Of a stretch of 17,270 bases of DNA, positions 8,080-15,322 are shown one piece after another. The notes under the pieces are model-generated. The model had not been told where the DNA came from and made no database searches. It saw only the letters and a list, made by a program, of their open reading frames with translations. The DNA lies in assembly GCA_049600855.1 (NCBI GenBank), contig JBMYQA010000113.1:1-17270 (forward strand), given 5' to 3'. This DNA comes from JBMYQA01 sp049600855 (GTDB taxonomy: Bacteria; Bacteroidota; Bacteroidia; Cytophagales; Flammeovirgaceae). Each line of letters starts with the position of its first letter. Within the stretch, counting starts at the first letter, position 1. The translations under genes were made by a program, and so were the position numbers.

Positions 8080-8110
8080 GTTAAGTGTCAGAAATAAATC
8101 TTTACCTTTA
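8078..8110 (+). promoter_or_regulatory. Possible promoter of the MOSC gene
   Basis: TTG at 8078-8080 and TACCTTTA at 8103-8110, 22 bp apart, resemble the Bacteroidota pair TTG-N(17-23)-TAnnTTTG with one mismatch in the last base. The expected transcript would start about 8115, some 20 nt before the ATG at 8135. The TTG overlaps the end of the preceding terminator's T run. Confidence 0.35.
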
Positions 8111-8134
8111 TGCCATTACTTATCACTCGCCTAA

Positions 8135-8950
8135 ATGAATACAATACATCTGAATCAACTGATCACTTATCCACTCAAATCTGCAGCTGGAATTTATACT
8201 ACTAAGGCTGTAGTTACCCGAAGAGGTTTAGCGAATGATCGGCACTGGGTCATTTTTACTACGGATGGCAATATGATGACCGCAAGGCAGCACCCCAAAT
8301 TACTCGCTTTAGTTCCCCAAATCAAGTCAACGGGTTTACATCTTCAAGTGAACAATGACAATAAGCATATGCTCATCAACTACCCTGCTCCAGATAGCTC
8401 CTTGACTACCATCAAGATTTTTTCAGATGAAGCTACAGGAGCTAAGGCAAATGCTGAGGCTAATCAGTGGTTGAGTGATTATTTAGGTATCGATTGCCAA
8501 CTATTTTTCATGAATGCAGCAAGTAACCGAATCGCTTTGCAAGGTCGAGGCGGACAACCCGATGATATTGCCAGCTATGCTGACGAAGCACCTATCTTAT
8601 TGGTCTCAACAGCTTCGTTAGCCAACTTAAACCGCAAACTTGAATTGCCAGTGAGCATGAAACATTTCCGCCCCAACCTCGTAGTTGAAGGTTGCCCTGC
8701 TTTTGCCGAAGACGATTGGAAAAGGATTCAGATTGGAGCTTGTGAATTTGAGATCGCCCAGCGCTGTAAACGATGCGTATTTACTACAATTAACCCTGAA
8801 ACGTTGGAGAAAAGAAAAGATGGAGAACCTTTACGTACCTTAGCCACCTATCGAAAACATCCAAGAGGTGGTGTTGGCTTTGGTGTTCATCTTATTCCAA
8901 GAAAACTGGGTACAATACAAGCAGGCGATGAGGTGAAGGTATTCACATAA
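8135..8950 (+). CDS. MOSC-domain molybdenum-cofactor protein, mARC/YcbX-like
   Basis: 271 aa. Residues 1-120 form the MOSC N-terminal beta-barrel domain ('LITYPLKSAAGI', 'RGLANDRHWVIFTTDGNMMTARQHPKL'); residues about 130-270 form the MOSC domain. C214 in 'RCKRCVFTTINPET' matches the conserved cysteine that ligates molybdenum in eukaryotic mARC and E. coli YcbX ('RCILTTVDP' type motif); C211 lies three residues before it. 'EPLRTLATYRKHP' and 'GGVGFGVHL' complete the family pattern. These enzymes reduce N-hydroxylated compounds, so the likely role is N-reductive detoxification in the cytoplasm. E. coli YcbX carries a C-terminal 2Fe-2S ferredoxin domain that is absent here, so electrons must come from a separate partner, as in mARC. 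Its end is 12 bp from that of the convergent lipoprotein gene. Confidence 0.88.
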   Translation: MNTIHLNQLITYPLKSAAGIYTTKAVVTRRGLANDRHWVIFTTDGNMMTARQHPKLLALVPQIKSTGLHLQVNNDNKHMLINYPAPDSSLTTIKIFSDEATGAKANAEANQWLSDYLGIDCQLFFMNAASNRIALQGRGGQPDDIASYADEAPILLVSTASLANLNRKLELPVSMKHFRPNLVVEGCPAFAEDDWKRIQIGACEFEIAQRCKRCVFTTINPETLEKRKDGEPLRTLATYRKHPRGGVGFGVHLIPRKLGTIQAGDEVKVFT

Positions 8951-8962
8951 AGGCTGATCAAC

Positions 8963-9277
8963 TCATTCACAAATCTCATCGATCCACTTTTGATCAATTT
9001 TACCAGCGTCATTGATGTGAAATACCGCACCTACAGCACAACCGTTCACACTCGTAGAATCAATGAGGTAACGATAATCAAAGCCCATATCTATCGGGGT
9101 TCCTAATAGCTTTTTAACCAAGGATGTATCGGCTGTACTAGGTAATAACTCCACTACGCATTTCAAGCTTTTCAAATCTTGATGAGCCTGAAAATGCTTG
9201 CCACATTCCTCGATTTCACTGACTTGATTGCAGGCAATGGAACATAACAGTATAAAAACAAAAGAAAGCTTTTTCAT
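8963..9277 (-). CDS. Small putative lipoprotein, unknown function
   Basis: 104 aa from the ATG at 9275-9277; an in-frame start at 9322 would place 15 unrelated residues before a complete lipoprotein signal. The signal is 'MKKLSFVFILLCSIAC', with C16 as the likely lipid-attached residue; the lipobox is relaxed (S-I-A-C), as often seen in Bacteroidota. The mature part (about 88 aa) has four further cysteines and a 'VKKLLGTPIDMGFDYRYL' stretch, then 'AVFHINDAGKIDQKW'. That is loosely like the BamE/SmpA-type fold ('LG-P', then Y-Y, then F-x-x-G-K), but the similarity is too weak to name a function. It is convergent with the MOSC gene. Upstream lies the hairpin at 9331-9370, which separates it from the protease gene on the same strand. 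Confidence 0.7.
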   Translation of the reverse strand: MKKLSFVFILLCSIACNQVSEIEECGKHFQAHQDLKSLKCVVELLPSTADTSLVKKLLGTPIDMGFDYRYLIDSTSVNGCAVGAVFHINDAGKIDQKWIDEICE

Positions 9278-9330
9278 AAAAATCATGCTATGAAGTTCAT
9301 AATATAAAACGTCAAAATACATCAGCCATT

Positions 9331-9370
9331 AATAAAAATAGGCTTGACAACCGCCAAGCCTATTTTTATT
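9331..9370 (-). terminator. Strong terminator of the S8 protease gene
   Basis: A perfect 16-bp inverted repeat, AATAAAAATAGGCTTG (9331-9346) and its reverse complement (9355-9370), with an 8-nt loop. A GC-rich core is flanked by A and T runs, so it can work as an intrinsic terminator in either direction. It lies 19 bp after the protease stop (9390) and before the lipoprotein gene on the same strand. Confidence 0.8.
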
Positions 9371-9389
9371 GATAAATTAAAAGCTTGGT

Positions 9390-12300
9390 TTAGTTCACCT
9401 GAACCTTTCTAATCCCCACTTTACCATCAACTTCTAAGCGGATGAAGTATACACCAGCTTCGATGTTGTGTAATTGGATGTTTTGCTTGCTCAAGTTGTT
9501 TACGTGCTGCTCCCAAATCTTGCGACCTGTGATGTCTAGCACTTGAATTTGTGCTTTATTCACATTTACATTCGGGACATCCAAAATGAAACTTCCTGAG
9601 TTAGGATTCGGATACACCAGCATTTGCTGGCTTAATAAGCCGTCAACATCTAATGAGGTTACTTCTGTTAAGAAAGTGCTTTGTGTATCATCTCCACAAT
9701 CAGCTTTAGCCGTTAAGGTTACGGTATAACTCCCATAAGCGGCATAAGTATGAGTTGGCGCTTCGGCTGTACTTGAATTTCCATCACCAAAATTCCACTC
9801 GTAGCCGTTAGTGGCATTCATAGAACTGTTGGTAAATGTAGCTGTCAATAAATCGTCAGATAAGCTGTAGGTGAATGAAGCTGTTGCAGGATTGTTGATG
9901 GTTACCGTAACCTGATCTGTCTCTGTTTTACCAAATTTACTTACGGTTACTTCGTAGGTTCCAGAAGCAGTCACGTCCAAGGTCTGAGTCGTGCCTAAAA
10001 CGGTTGAGTTGCCCACCTCATTCCAAGAATAACTATCTGCATCGGCTACACCTGCGTCTAATGTGGTACTGCTACATGCTGTTACATCATCACCTAAGTC
10101 TACAATTAAAGCAGGGCTATATCCTTCTATATGAATATTATCGATATACATGGCATTAGCATTTCCACCAATATTGGTGAAGATCAATTTCGCAAAATCA
10201 CTATTTTTTACAGAAGTTTCTATAGTATAGTGATCCCAATCAGCATTACTTACCGGTGTAAATAAAGAGGTTTTCGGAGTGACAGTAGCCAAATCAAACC
10301 CACCTTTTTGCCAAATCGCATTTGTGCCATTGCAATCCTGAAGTGAAATACGCAAGCTATCTGTTACTTGGAAACTAAAATAGGTATAAGCAATGTCGAA
10401 GGATATTCTCAGGGAATCATATGCTGTCACTTCATAAAAAAGTGTTGATAAATCAATTTCTCCATAGGTTTGATCGAAGTTATTAACCCAAATTGAGCCA
10501 TGCATTTGATCAATACCTACATTGGAAAACTCCCATCCTTCTTGATAATTCCAGCCATCAGGAATAGTTCTATCAATCGATTTTGTGACTGGAACTGAAC
10601 TTGTTATTTTAACTGCATCTTCCAATAATAAGGTATCACGATCTCCGCTAGCTTCAGTAATTAAAGTAACATCAAAAGAGCCAGTTCCTACATAGTTTAC
10701 TGTAGGGTTCTTTTCATTAGAGCTTGCTGGTTCACCACCTTCAAACGTCCAATGATAAATAATGCCTTCATCTGGATTAGCAAATAAAGCTTTTGAGTTA
10801 TTTATAAAATTAACCTCCACTCCTGTGGTTGGGCAACCCATATCTGATTTTTCGAATTCAAACGAAGCAATAGCTGAGGGAGAACTTGTCAGCACTAACG
10901 CAAACCGCTGGTTACCATTCACTAACGTTCCTTTATGAGAAACAGTAATTGTATAAGTTCCTGGTTCAGGATTTTTAATTGATACCTTTTCAACATTATC
11001 AACTAAATTATCTCCCTTGGTTGCTGCTGCTGTAACATTGGCAGGATCGAGCTTCCATGGATAATAAGTTTCCCCATCCTTGGTGACTCTAATATCTAAG
11101 TCATTTATTAATGAGATTTCAAATAAATCGACTTCTGTAGAGGTGACAGTTTCGCCAGGTAAATCAGTCCAACAAATGGTTACTTCAAGTGGAGCAGTTC
11201 CATCTACAGTAACTTCTGTAGTGTAAGTGGCATCATTTTCCAATACATGTGACTCTAACCTTGCCTTTGAGCCATTTTCAGTAATTAATTGGGCTGCTTT
11301 CTCTGCATTAAGTAATCCCCAACCAAATCTAAAATCAGGTCCATCAGCATCCCCTGTTTCATCAGCAGTATGAATGGCAAGTCCTCTTAACATGGAAGCA
11401 TACATAAATTCCCCGTGGATCTCATTATAATGTTGTTGTAATAATAAAAGTGTTCCTGTTACATTAGGGGCAGCCATTGAAGTACCACTAAGAAATCCAT
11501 ATCCTCCTGAACAAAATGCAGACAATACACTTACGCCTTTAGCTGAAATATCAGGCTTTACTCTTCCGTCATCCGTTGGCCCCCAACTCGAAAAGTTTGA
11601 CATTTCCACACTCTCAGGCCCTTGATAGTCAAGCACCTCTCTAACTGCAGCTACGATGATTGCATTTTTAGACATTTTAAAACCTTTTAAAATATCATAT
11701 CCAGAGCCATATAAGTTGACCGCGATTTGTTGATCATTAGCAGCCGATATAACGGCTTGATGATAAGGAGAATGATACAATAATTCATCCCATGCACGTG
11801 CTGCCGAGTTATATTTTCCAAATTCATGTTCTTGAATTACTTGAGTACCAGCATTATTAAATATTCCTGGGCCATAAGAATGATTTGAAAGTAGCAATCC
11901 ATTAGCAATTTCTCCTGGTAATTCAGAAAGGGGATTATCCAAAAAATATCCAGTAATTTCAGCTTCATAAGCCATACCTTGTGCCTCCCCATCTGGACCA
12001 ACTTCAAAACCTGCAGCAATGGTGCCTGCTACATGGTTAGCATGATCACTGCACCCCACGCCAGGAGAATCGCCTTGTGTAGCCCTATCTCCAAATGCTT
12101 CATGTGATAATAATAACAAGCCTCCATCCCATATAGCAGCTTGCATTCCTTGTCCATTTAAATTTAGCCCTAAACGTCCTCCTGTATTTAGTGTATTAGC
12201 ACGAGTCGTAATTGCAGCTCCTACATTTTCAGTTGTATAGTAGATTGGTTTTTTATCTTCAGTTATGCGATATAAAAAGCCTACATTCCCATCATTATAC

Positions 12301-12533
12301 TCTATCACAATAGGGATTTTATGCTTTTTGGCATATTCATGAGCAATTTGTTGATCTGATTTTTCTTTAGCACTCAAACGCTCTTGTAAACTTTTTAAGT
12401 TGGATAAATCATAGGCTGAAATAATTTTTTCTCGCTCTAGTTGTGTTTGAGCGAATACATCTGTTGCAAATAAGGATACACTTATTAGAAAAGTGTATAC
12501 AAATCGTTTTAAAGTTGATAAGCTTATTCTCAT
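9390..12533 (-). CDS. Secreted subtilisin-like (S8) serine protease with PKD domains and T9SS type A sorting domain
   Basis: 1047 aa. Signal peptide: about 1-29 ('VSLFATDVFA|QTQ'). The S8 catalytic domain spans about 105-415, with D136 ('AAIWDGG'), H164 ('DHANHVAGT'), oxyanion N266 ('SAAND') and S352 ('SGTSMAAP'). Residues 425-550 form a beta-sandwich like that following KP-43-type subtilases. A PKD-like domain follows at 555-645 ('IIYHWTFEGG'), then a concanavalin/MAM-like region at 655-805, an Ig-like region at 810-878 ('LGDDVTACSSTTLDAG') and a second PKD at 882-958 ('YEWNFGDGNSS'). The C-terminal sorting domain (about 966-1047) has 'VYPNPNSGSF', 'VLDITGRKIW' and 'GVYFIRLEVDGKVGIRKVQV'. 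It is therefore exported by Sec, then across the outer membrane by the T9SS, and released or anchored at the surface to degrade extracellular protein. It is transcribed alone, ending at the hairpin 9331-9370. Confidence 0.93.
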   Translation of the reverse strand: MRISLSTLKRFVYTFLISVSLFATDVFAQTQLEREKIISAYDLSNLKSLQERLSAKEKSDQQIAHEYAKKHKIPIVIEYNDGNVGFLYRITEDKKPIYYTTENVGAAITTRANTLNTGGRLGLNLNGQGMQAAIWDGGLLLLSHEAFGDRATQGDSPGVGCSDHANHVAGTIAAGFEVGPDGEAQGMAYEAEITGYFLDNPLSELPGEIANGLLLSNHSYGPGIFNNAGTQVIQEHEFGKYNSAARAWDELLYHSPYHQAVISAANDQQIAVNLYGSGYDILKGFKMSKNAIIVAAVREVLDYQGPESVEMSNFSSWGPTDDGRVKPDISAKGVSVLSAFCSGGYGFLSGTSMAAPNVTGTLLLLQQHYNEIHGEFMYASMLRGLAIHTADETGDADGPDFRFGWGLLNAEKAAQLITENGSKARLESHVLENDATYTTEVTVDGTAPLEVTICWTDLPGETVTSTEVDLFEISLINDLDIRVTKDGETYYPWKLDPANVTAAATKGDNLVDNVEKVSIKNPEPGTYTITVSHKGTLVNGNQRFALVLTSSPSAIASFEFEKSDMGCPTTGVEVNFINNSKALFANPDEGIIYHWTFEGGEPASSNEKNPTVNYVGTGSFDVTLITEASGDRDTLLLEDAVKITSSVPVTKSIDRTIPDGWNYQEGWEFSNVGIDQMHGSIWVNNFDQTYGEIDLSTLFYEVTAYDSLRISFDIAYTYFSFQVTDSLRISLQDCNGTNAIWQKGGFDLATVTPKTSLFTPVSNADWDHYTIETSVKNSDFAKLIFTNIGGNANAMYIDNIHIEGYSPALIVDLGDDVTACSSTTLDAGVADADSYSWNEVGNSTVLGTTQTLDVTASGTYEVTVSKFGKTETDQVTVTINNPATASFTYSLSDDLLTATFTNSSMNATNGYEWNFGDGNSSTAEAPTHTYAAYGSYTVTLTAKADCGDDTQSTFLTEVTSLDVDGLLSQQMLVYPNPNSGSFILDVPNVNVNKAQIQVLDITGRKIWEQHVNNLSKQNIQLHNIEAGVYFIRLEVDGKVGIRKVQVN

Positions 12534-12599
12534 AATAGTACAGTTTTGGTTGAATTTCGGTATTTAATAAATCAATAGCTGATTAAAGTTTTGAATGCC

Positions 12600-12631
12600 T
12601 AAAATTAAAAGTTTTCACGATTTTAATTTTA
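12600..12631. repeat. AT-only 11-bp inverted repeat
   Basis: TAAAATTAAAA (12600-12610) and TTTTAATTTTA (12621-12631) with a 10-nt loop. It would lie in the 5' leader of the protease transcript if that begins near the larger repeat. It could be a leader hairpin or simple AT-rich chance. Confidence 0.45.
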
Positions 12632-12650
12632 AATCATATTTAGATTTTGA

Positions 12651-12741
12651 CAATAGTACGGTAATTTTTACTTGAGTTTGAAAAAAGAAAAGAAAATTAA
12701 ATTATGGCTCCATTGCCGCTTAATTTGTTACCGTACTATTG
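12651..12741. repeat. Perfect 14-bp inverted repeat with 63-bp spacer
   Basis: CAATAGTACGGTAA (12651-12664) is repeated exactly in inverted orientation as TTACCGTACTATTG (12728-12741), with spacer 12665-12727. Each arm contains, pointing outward, TACTATTG, one mismatch from the -7 consensus TAnnTTTG. For the rightward copy a TTG lies 18 bp upstream (12713-12715). It may be a pair of mirrored outward promoters, a double operator, or the ends of an invertible segment. Confidence 0.6.
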
Positions 12742-12849
12742 ATAATGAAACAGTCACGTAAGATATTCTATTTTAGTATATTGCTCATAGAGCGGTTATC
12801 TAAAATTTAATCATTTAGAACTTTCAGTTTGTACAAAGCTATAATTAAC

Positions 12850-13128
12850 ATGAAAAACGCATTAGGAAAAGTGATCGGCATCAACTTAACCATTATGTTT
12901 GCCTATTTTATTCTCATATATATCCTAAGCGATCAGTTCATACGATTAGTAGTAATCGCTAGTCCAATTTTATTTCTCCTTCACCTCGTCGCTATACTAT
13001 TCTTTACAATTGTATTTTTCTCCAAGGGGGAAAAACAAATTGGGCTAGGTCTAGTCTTAAGTTTTTTCCTTGTGCTCATTATCGGACTATTAGCAGGTGC
13101 TATGAGTTTAGGTATAGATGTGATTTAG
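12850..13128 (+). CDS. Small three-helix membrane protein, unknown function
   Basis: 92 aa from the ATG at 12850; a TTG 21 bp upstream would only add seven residues. Three hydrophobic segments are clear: about 9-27, 31-57 and 64-86, joined by short loops ('SDQF', 'SKGEKQ'), so nearly the whole protein is in the inner membrane. I recognise no family, motif or conserved charged residue within the helices. It is followed by 91 bp without a clear terminator before the next plus-strand gene, so co-transcription with the lipoprotein is possible. Confidence 0.6.
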   Translation: MKNALGKVIGINLTIMFAYFILIYILSDQFIRLVVIASPILFLLHLVAILFFTIVFFSKGEKQIGLGLVLSFFLVLIIGLLAGAMSLGIDVI

Positions 13129-13219
13129 CTTTCAGCTTTATTCATAAATATCCAATTACTTTTTTATTTTTATCCATAAAACCACCAAGGTCTACTAATT
13201 TGGAAATCATAACACTTGA

Positions 13220-14737
13220 ATGATGAAATACTTGCTCCCAACTGTATTAGCCTTTCTATTTTTCTCTTGTTCCCAACAACAGGCACAGAAAGAAAAGGAA
13301 GCTGAGGACCTTGTTATCACAGCAGACAAAATAGCTGATGAAGATAAAAGTACTATCGAAGCAAAAAGCATCAAAAAACGAAATTATGAAGGGATAAATC
13401 CAGCTATTAAAACGACATTAATGACCTTGGATAGTTTGTATGATTATGCTCCTTTTTATTTTCATGTTGAAGGTGAAACTTACTTTGTTGTTTGCAGAGG
13501 AACAGGAGAGTTTACTGCAACTACCGCATTTAAAAAAGGCTTTAAATACGGGCTAGTAAATGAAAAGTTTGAAGAAGTGATCAAACCCGAATACGAGAAA
13601 ATTTACAACTTGGATGTCAGTTTTGCCAACTGTGTAGAAGTCAAAAAAGACGGCAAAGTTGGCTTAATCAATATCTACGATGGGACTAAAATAGCACCAC
13701 AATTCGATTACATCATTCCTAAAAATGGGACAACTGCTGTAGCGTATGGTTTAAAAGCAGGAAAATGGTATAAAATAAGTCAGCCTAATGGCATTGAACT
13801 GGTGGACATTGCTGCAAATAATGTCTTCCAAGCATTACAGTTTGATGCGAAAAATCATGCTAGTACACTCATGTATTCAAGTTATGCGCGTCATCATGAA
13901 GATGATCCGATTGAAGGCAATGGGGTGGTAATTACGCCATCTTATATTGAGCGGCTACAAATTATGGATGAATTTTATACTGACTTTATCGCAGATTCAG
14001 AAAGTCAAGTTGATTTTGGTAAATCAGAAATGCGCATTAAAACCAGTGAGCCGAGTTCCATTTCAGATCAGGTGATTTCCTTTTTTGTTTCCTTTTATGA
14101 AGAAGGGATTGATGCACGAGGTTATGCGACTGAAAAAACAAAACTCGTAGTCGTCAATCAGGCCGATAACTCACTCAATTACAAACCCTTAGTAGAATGG
14201 GGCGAAAGTGGAGAAGTCTGTAATCAGCACCTCATCAAGTTTGTTCATAACGATCTCATCGAAGTCATTACATCTAAAAAGAAGCATTACGACTACGAAC
14301 CTCATTATCAATACTTTAAAGTAGCGTTAGATGGCACAATTTCCGAATTGATAAGTAATCGGCGCTTTCCTTATACTGAGTTTATACAAATAGATACCTC
14401 CTACTTTACAGGTTGTTTTGCACAAAGCATACCCAAAAGTGATCCAGAGCATGATCGGTACAACTTCTATCTCAGCGCACATTTGACAATTGACGATTTA
14501 GATATGATGCGCAATGAAATTTTTGCCAGTTATGGGTATAAATTCAAAACGAAAAAGTGGCAACAACATTTTGCACAAAAATCATGGTATACGCCTAAAT
14601 ACGACCAAGTAGATGACCAGCTCAGTGACTTAGAAAAAGAAAATATCGAGGTTATCTTGAAACGAAAAAATGAAATGGAGGGGCAAGAACAAGATTTTGT
14701 AAAGAAGGAAAAGTTCCTGTATGTGGCAGCTGGTTAA
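13220..14737 (+). CDS. Putative lipoprotein with WG-repeat-like segment
   Basis: 505 aa, starting ATGATG (13220 or 13223). A lipoprotein signal, 'LPTVLAFLFFSC', puts the lipidated cysteine at C17. A charged linker (20-55) follows. Residues about 103-185 have degenerate WG-type repeats: 'GFKYGLVNEKFEEVIKPEYEKI', then 'DGKVGLINIYDGTKIAPQFDYI', the beta-strand pattern of the WG/KWG family. The rest (190-505) is mixed alpha/beta sequence I cannot assign; the last 40 residues are charged ('DLEKENIEVILKRKNEMEGQ'). It is probably anchored at the periplasmic face or in the outer membrane. The stop codon lies 17 bp inside the DUF2306 gene, so the two are likely translated together. The function of WG-repeat lipoproteins is not known. 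Confidence 0.75.
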   Translation: MMKYLLPTVLAFLFFSCSQQQAQKEKEAEDLVITADKIADEDKSTIEAKSIKKRNYEGINPAIKTTLMTLDSLYDYAPFYFHVEGETYFVVCRGTGEFTATTAFKKGFKYGLVNEKFEEVIKPEYEKIYNLDVSFANCVEVKKDGKVGLINIYDGTKIAPQFDYIIPKNGTTAVAYGLKAGKWYKISQPNGIELVDIAANNVFQALQFDAKNHASTLMYSSYARHHEDDPIEGNGVVITPSYIERLQIMDEFYTDFIADSESQVDFGKSEMRIKTSEPSSISDQVISFFVSFYEEGIDARGYATEKTKLVVVNQADNSLNYKPLVEWGESGEVCNQHLIKFVHNDLIEVITSKKKHYDYEPHYQYFKVALDGTISELISNRRFPYTEFIQIDTSYFTGCFAQSIPKSDPEHDRYNFYLSAHLTIDDLDMMRNEIFASYGYKFKTKKWQQHFAQKSWYTPKYDQVDDQLSDLEKENIEVILKRKNEMEGQEQDFVKKEKFLYVAAG

Positions 14738-15320
14738 AGGGTTTTACGCGATTATTGCCGTACTAGTTGGCCTATTCATTTGCATAAAATCACTGGATTA
14801 CCTCCATCCAAATTTTACACAGGGCTTTTTAATCGGCAAAGAACCATTTTTTTATACTTATTATGCTGTTGTGCTTTATATACATATGTTTGCGGCACCC
14901 CTTGCCCTATTTACGGGACTCATCCAATTCTTATTCACAAAAAGCAAGTGGCACAAACGCTTGGGGCAAATTTATGTGATGAGTATCTTGGGATTTGCCG
15001 CCCCAAGCGGATTGCTGATGGCTTTTCATGCACTTGGGGGCAATTGGGCCATACTCAATTTTGTATTACTGGCTATTTTATGGGTCTTTTTCACCCGAAA
15101 AGCCTACCAAACAATTCGCCGAAAAAACATAAAAGCACATCAACGCTTTATGACACGCAGCTTCATACTGACTAACTCAGCGGTGTTCATCCGCTTATTT
15201 TCGTTCATCAATCATCAGTATTTAGACTATCCTCCCCTTACTGCTTACGTCATCATCTCTTGGTTAAGTTGGTTGCCCTTTTTGATGATTTATGAGGGGT
15301 ATTTGTTGGTGAAACAATGA
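14721..15320 (+). CDS. DUF2306-family multi-helix membrane protein
   Basis: 199 aa with about six membrane helices: 5-23, 45-70, 83-103, 108-126, 145-165 and 172-192. The pattern 'HMFAAPLALFTGLIQF' followed by 'WHKRLGQIYV' is typical of DUF2306 membrane proteins. Histidines recur near membrane edges (H55, H78, H103, H140, H165), which would fit a heme- or metal-binding membrane protein, but that is inference and the biochemical role of the family is not established to my knowledge. The ATG at 14721 overlaps the lipoprotein gene by 17 bp. The gene ends only 2 bp from the convergent M23/YkuD gene with no terminator between them. Confidence 0.8.
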   Translation: MWQLVKGFYAIIAVLVGLFICIKSLDYLHPNFTQGFLIGKEPFFYTYYAVVLYIHMFAAPLALFTGLIQFLFTKSKWHKRLGQIYVMSILGFAAPSGLLMAFHALGGNWAILNFVLLAILWVFFTRKAYQTIRRKNIKAHQRFMTRSFILTNSAVFIRLFSFINHQYLDYPPLTAYVIISWLSWLPFLMIYEGYLLVKQ

Positions 15321-15322
15321 TC

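Larger units (their letters stand above)
12534..12849. other. Gene-free divergent intergenic region (316 bp)
   Basis: The only stretch over 300 bp without a gene, lying between the minus-strand protease and the plus-strand three-helix protein. It is very AT-rich. It contains the 14-bp inverted repeat (12651-12664 and 12728-12741) and a smaller 11-bp AT-only inverted repeat (12600-12610 and 12621-12631), both listed separately. I see no tRNA, conserved RNA motif or further coding frame. Confidence 0.6.

Noticed and set aside
13129..13219. Promoter or terminator between the three-helix gene and the lipoprotein gene
   Set aside because: AATTTG near 13196 lacks a proper TAnn box and no stem-loop is visible, so neither call is supported.
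14780..15175. 131-codon open frame overlapping the DUF2306 gene
   Set aside because: It is rich in Cys, His and Pro, lacks domain signal, and is fully inside the conserved DUF2306 frame.
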